From Oscillibacter sp. ER4 (lineage in GTDB: Bacteria; Bacillota; Clostridia; Oscillospirales; Oscillospiraceae): a stretch of 41,799 nucleotides of DNA. Below the pieces are notes generated by a model, which saw only the letters and a list, made by a program, of their open reading frames with translations, had not been told where the DNA came from and searched no databases. The position numbers and the translations under genes were made by a program. Positions 40,672-41,799 of the stretch are shown here, in pieces; the first letter of the stretch is position 1; each line of letters starts with the position of its first letter. The stretch spans positions 1 through 41,799 of the forward strand of contig NZ_JPJG01000027.1 in NCBI RefSeq assembly GCF_000765235.1, given 5' to 3'.

Positions 40672-40701
40672 ATTATACTACGCATTCGATTGAATAGTCA
40701 A
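40672..40701 (-). promoter_or_regulatory. promoter of the methyltransferase-ecf-truA run
   Basis: Minus strand: TTGACT (40696-40701), 18-nt spacer, TATAAT (40672-40677), about 50 bp before the ATG. TCAATGTAT occurs as a direct repeat at 40665-40673 and 40698-40706, 33 bp apart, one copy at each end of the promoter. Confidence 0.7.
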
Positions 40702-40751
40702 TGTATAAATCGTGAACGATCCTGCGCCATTCGCTTAATTTTCTTTTCCCG

Positions 40752-40780
40752 TGGACTTTGCCGCGCGCTTGTGGTATGCT
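40752..40780 (+). promoter_or_regulatory. promoter of queH
   Basis: TGGACT (40752-40757), 17-nt spacer, TATGCT (40775-40780) with an extended TGG. The -35 is the same as that of the XRE gene promoter. Confidence 0.6.
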
Positions 40781-40815
40781 GGCAGAAACGACACAAGGAA
40801 AGCTGGTCTTTTTTG

Positions 40816-41382
40816 ATGGATAAACTGCTGCTGCACTCCTGCTGCGCCCCCTGCTCGGTCTACTGCGTGGACACGCTGCGCGCCGACGGGATCGAGCCCA
40901 CGTCACTCTGGTTCAACCCGAACATTCACCCCTGGACGGAGTATGACGCGCGCCGCCGCACGCTGCTCGAATACGGGGAAAAAGAGCATGTAGAAGTGCA
41001 TATTTTAGAGGATTACGGCCTGCGCGACTTTGTCCGCGCCGTGAGTGCGGATATCGACCACCGCTGCGCGCACTGCTACACCATCCGCCTCGGCACGGCG
41101 GCCAAATACGCCGCCGACCATGGCTACGACGCGTTCACATCGTCCCTGCTCATCTCTCCGTATCAGAACCACGAGCTCTTAAAGGCCGTGGGCGAGACGA
41201 TGGGCAAGAAGTACGGCGTCGAATTCTACTACCGTGACTTCCGCCCCGGTTTTCGCGAGGGGCAGGCCAAGGCGCGCGAGATGGGCCTCTACATGCAGAA
41301 ATACTGCGGCTGCATCTTCTCTGAAGAGGACCGCTATTCGACCAAGATCGAAAAGGCGAAAAAGCGCTACGCCGAAGAATAA
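40816..41382 (+). CDS. queH: epoxyqueuosine reductase QueH
   Basis: 188 aa from ATG 40816 (AAGGAAAG 13 bases upstream, a long spacing; earlier in-frame starts fall before the promoter). QueH carries out the last step of queuosine synthesis in tRNA, reducing epoxyqueuosine, and replaces QueG in many anaerobes. Family Cys motifs are present: CCAPC (9-13), CAHCY in the middle and CGCIFSEEDR near the end, which hold a [4Fe-4S] centre and a partner metal. A single-gene unit closed by a strong terminator. No other queuosine gene is in the window. Confidence 0.92.
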   Translation: MDKLLLHSCCAPCSVYCVDTLRADGIEPTSLWFNPNIHPWTEYDARRRTLLEYGEKEHVEVHILEDYGLRDFVRAVSADIDHRCAHCYTIRLGTAAKYAADHGYDAFTSSLLISPYQNHELLKAVGETMGKKYGVEFYYRDFRPGFREGQAKAREMGLYMQKYCGCIFSEEDRYSTKIEKAKKRYAEE

Positions 41383-41400
41383 GCAGCTTGCAAAAGGCAA

Positions 41401-41430
41401 GACCCGTTGGATGCTCCAACGGGTCTTTTT
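41401..41430. terminator. bidirectional terminator
   Basis: GACCCGTTGGA (41401-41411), loop TGC, TCCAACGGGTC (41415-41425), then T6. Shared by queH and the convergent aspartate kinase gene. Confidence 0.92.
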
Positions 41431-41799
41431 TCATTCTTTCGCGGCGATCAGCGCGTCGTGCATGAGCTGCAAGGCGCGCTCTGCGTCGTCGCGCAGGACG
41501 TAAAAGCTCATGAACCGCTCCCCCGCCGCAACGGCGAAGACGGTGATCTCCGCCCGTTCGAGCGCCGTGACGGCTATCTTCTCTTTCTCGATGCTCGGCA
41601 GCGCGACGCCGACCGCCGTGATGGCCGCAAGGCGGCTCCGGTCACTCTTTTTCTGCGTCACGCCGACGATGCTTATATCTTCGTCCGTTTCACAAACGAC
41701 GCTGCCATTGCCCCCTTCCCTGCACGACCGCACGGTGATGGGAACGCCGCCCGCCTGCGCGAGCGCCACGCTGCGGTCGTGAAGCACCTGTGCGCCTTT
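41431..41799 (-). CDS. aspartate kinase, C-terminal part (partial)
   Basis: Only the last 122 codons lie in the window; the gene continues past the right edge. The reading from the edge, KGAQVLHDRSVALAQAGGVPITVRS, fits the end of the kinase domain of aspartokinases (consensus GAKVLHPRAVE). It is followed by the two ACT-type regulatory subdomains (VGVTQKKSDRSRLAAITAVG, then ITVFAVAAGERFMSFYVL). Aspartate kinase makes aspartyl phosphate for lysine, threonine and methionine. The ACT part is rather short and the usual second-ACT motifs are weak, so the exact isozyme (monofunctional LysC or ThrA-like) is not decided. Confidence 0.8.
   Translation of the reverse strand, partial: KGAQVLHDRSVALAQAGGVPITVRSCREGGNGSVVCETDEDISIVGVTQKKSDRSRLAAITAVGVALPSIEKEKIAVTALERAEITVFAVAAGERFMSFYVLRDDAERALQLMHDALIAAKE

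Overview
The window reads as chromosomal DNA of a moderately GC-rich Clostridia/Firmicutes anaerobe, most likely an Oscillospirales-type gut bacterium. This is inferred from gene content (dnaG-rpoD operon, ClpE, EFR1-type flavodoxin/ferredoxin, DUF5711, QueH, anaerobic molybdenum hydroxylases, group II ECF transporter) and from near-consensus SigA promoters and AGGAGG ribosome sites. No tRNA, rRNA, CRISPR array, prophage or transposase was seen.

Layout. (1) 0.1-9 kb: a molybdenum hydroxylase island. A three-subunit xanthine dehydrogenase-type enzyme (Mo, FAD and 2x[2Fe-2S] subunits, leftward) lies divergent to a MocA-like molybdopterin cytidylyltransferase. Next comes a second, single-chain hydroxylase of the selenium-dependent xanthine dehydrogenase type in an operon with a type I asparaginase. 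(2) 9-10.5 kb: a TPP riboswitch with a readable terminator/antiterminator, then thiT, then a 565-bp noncoding repeat element (copy A). (3) 10.5-15.8 kb: DUF2974 hydrolase, CCA-adding enzyme, murC, a ProX-type tRNA deacylase and a 4'-phosphopantetheinyl transferase. (4) 15.9-22.1 kb: dnaG-rpoD, then a broken SARP/BTAD-AAA-TPR regulator with two in-frame TAG codons and no DNA-binding domain. (5) 22.1-29.1 kb: a LysR regulator divergent from an NSS transporter; a ribbon-helix-helix regulator upstream of clpB; a membrane-anchored XRE regulator overlapping a lipoprotein gene. (6) 29.1-29.7 kb: the second repeat (copy B), same orientation and almost the same length. (7) 29.7-40.6 kb: a PRK06851-like ATPase, then a long leftward gene run (rRNA-type methyltransferase, ecfA1-ecfA2-ecfT, truA, DUF5711, cvpA, clpE, a 70-aa Cys-rich protein, EFR1). 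(8) 40.8-41.8 kb: queH and the 3' part of an aspartate kinase gene.

How they work together: MocA probably matures the cofactor of one or both hydroxylases. EcfA1/A2/T supplies the shared energising module that a solitary S-component such as ThiT (28 kb away) needs, and ThiT is switched by thiamine pyrophosphate. dnaG-rpoD, cca, murC, truA, clpB and clpE are housekeeping or stress functions. The least explained items are the two-copy hairpin-ended repeat, the amber-interrupted regulator, the RHH-clpB operator, the XRE/lipoprotein pair and the small Cys-rich protein in the clpE operon.
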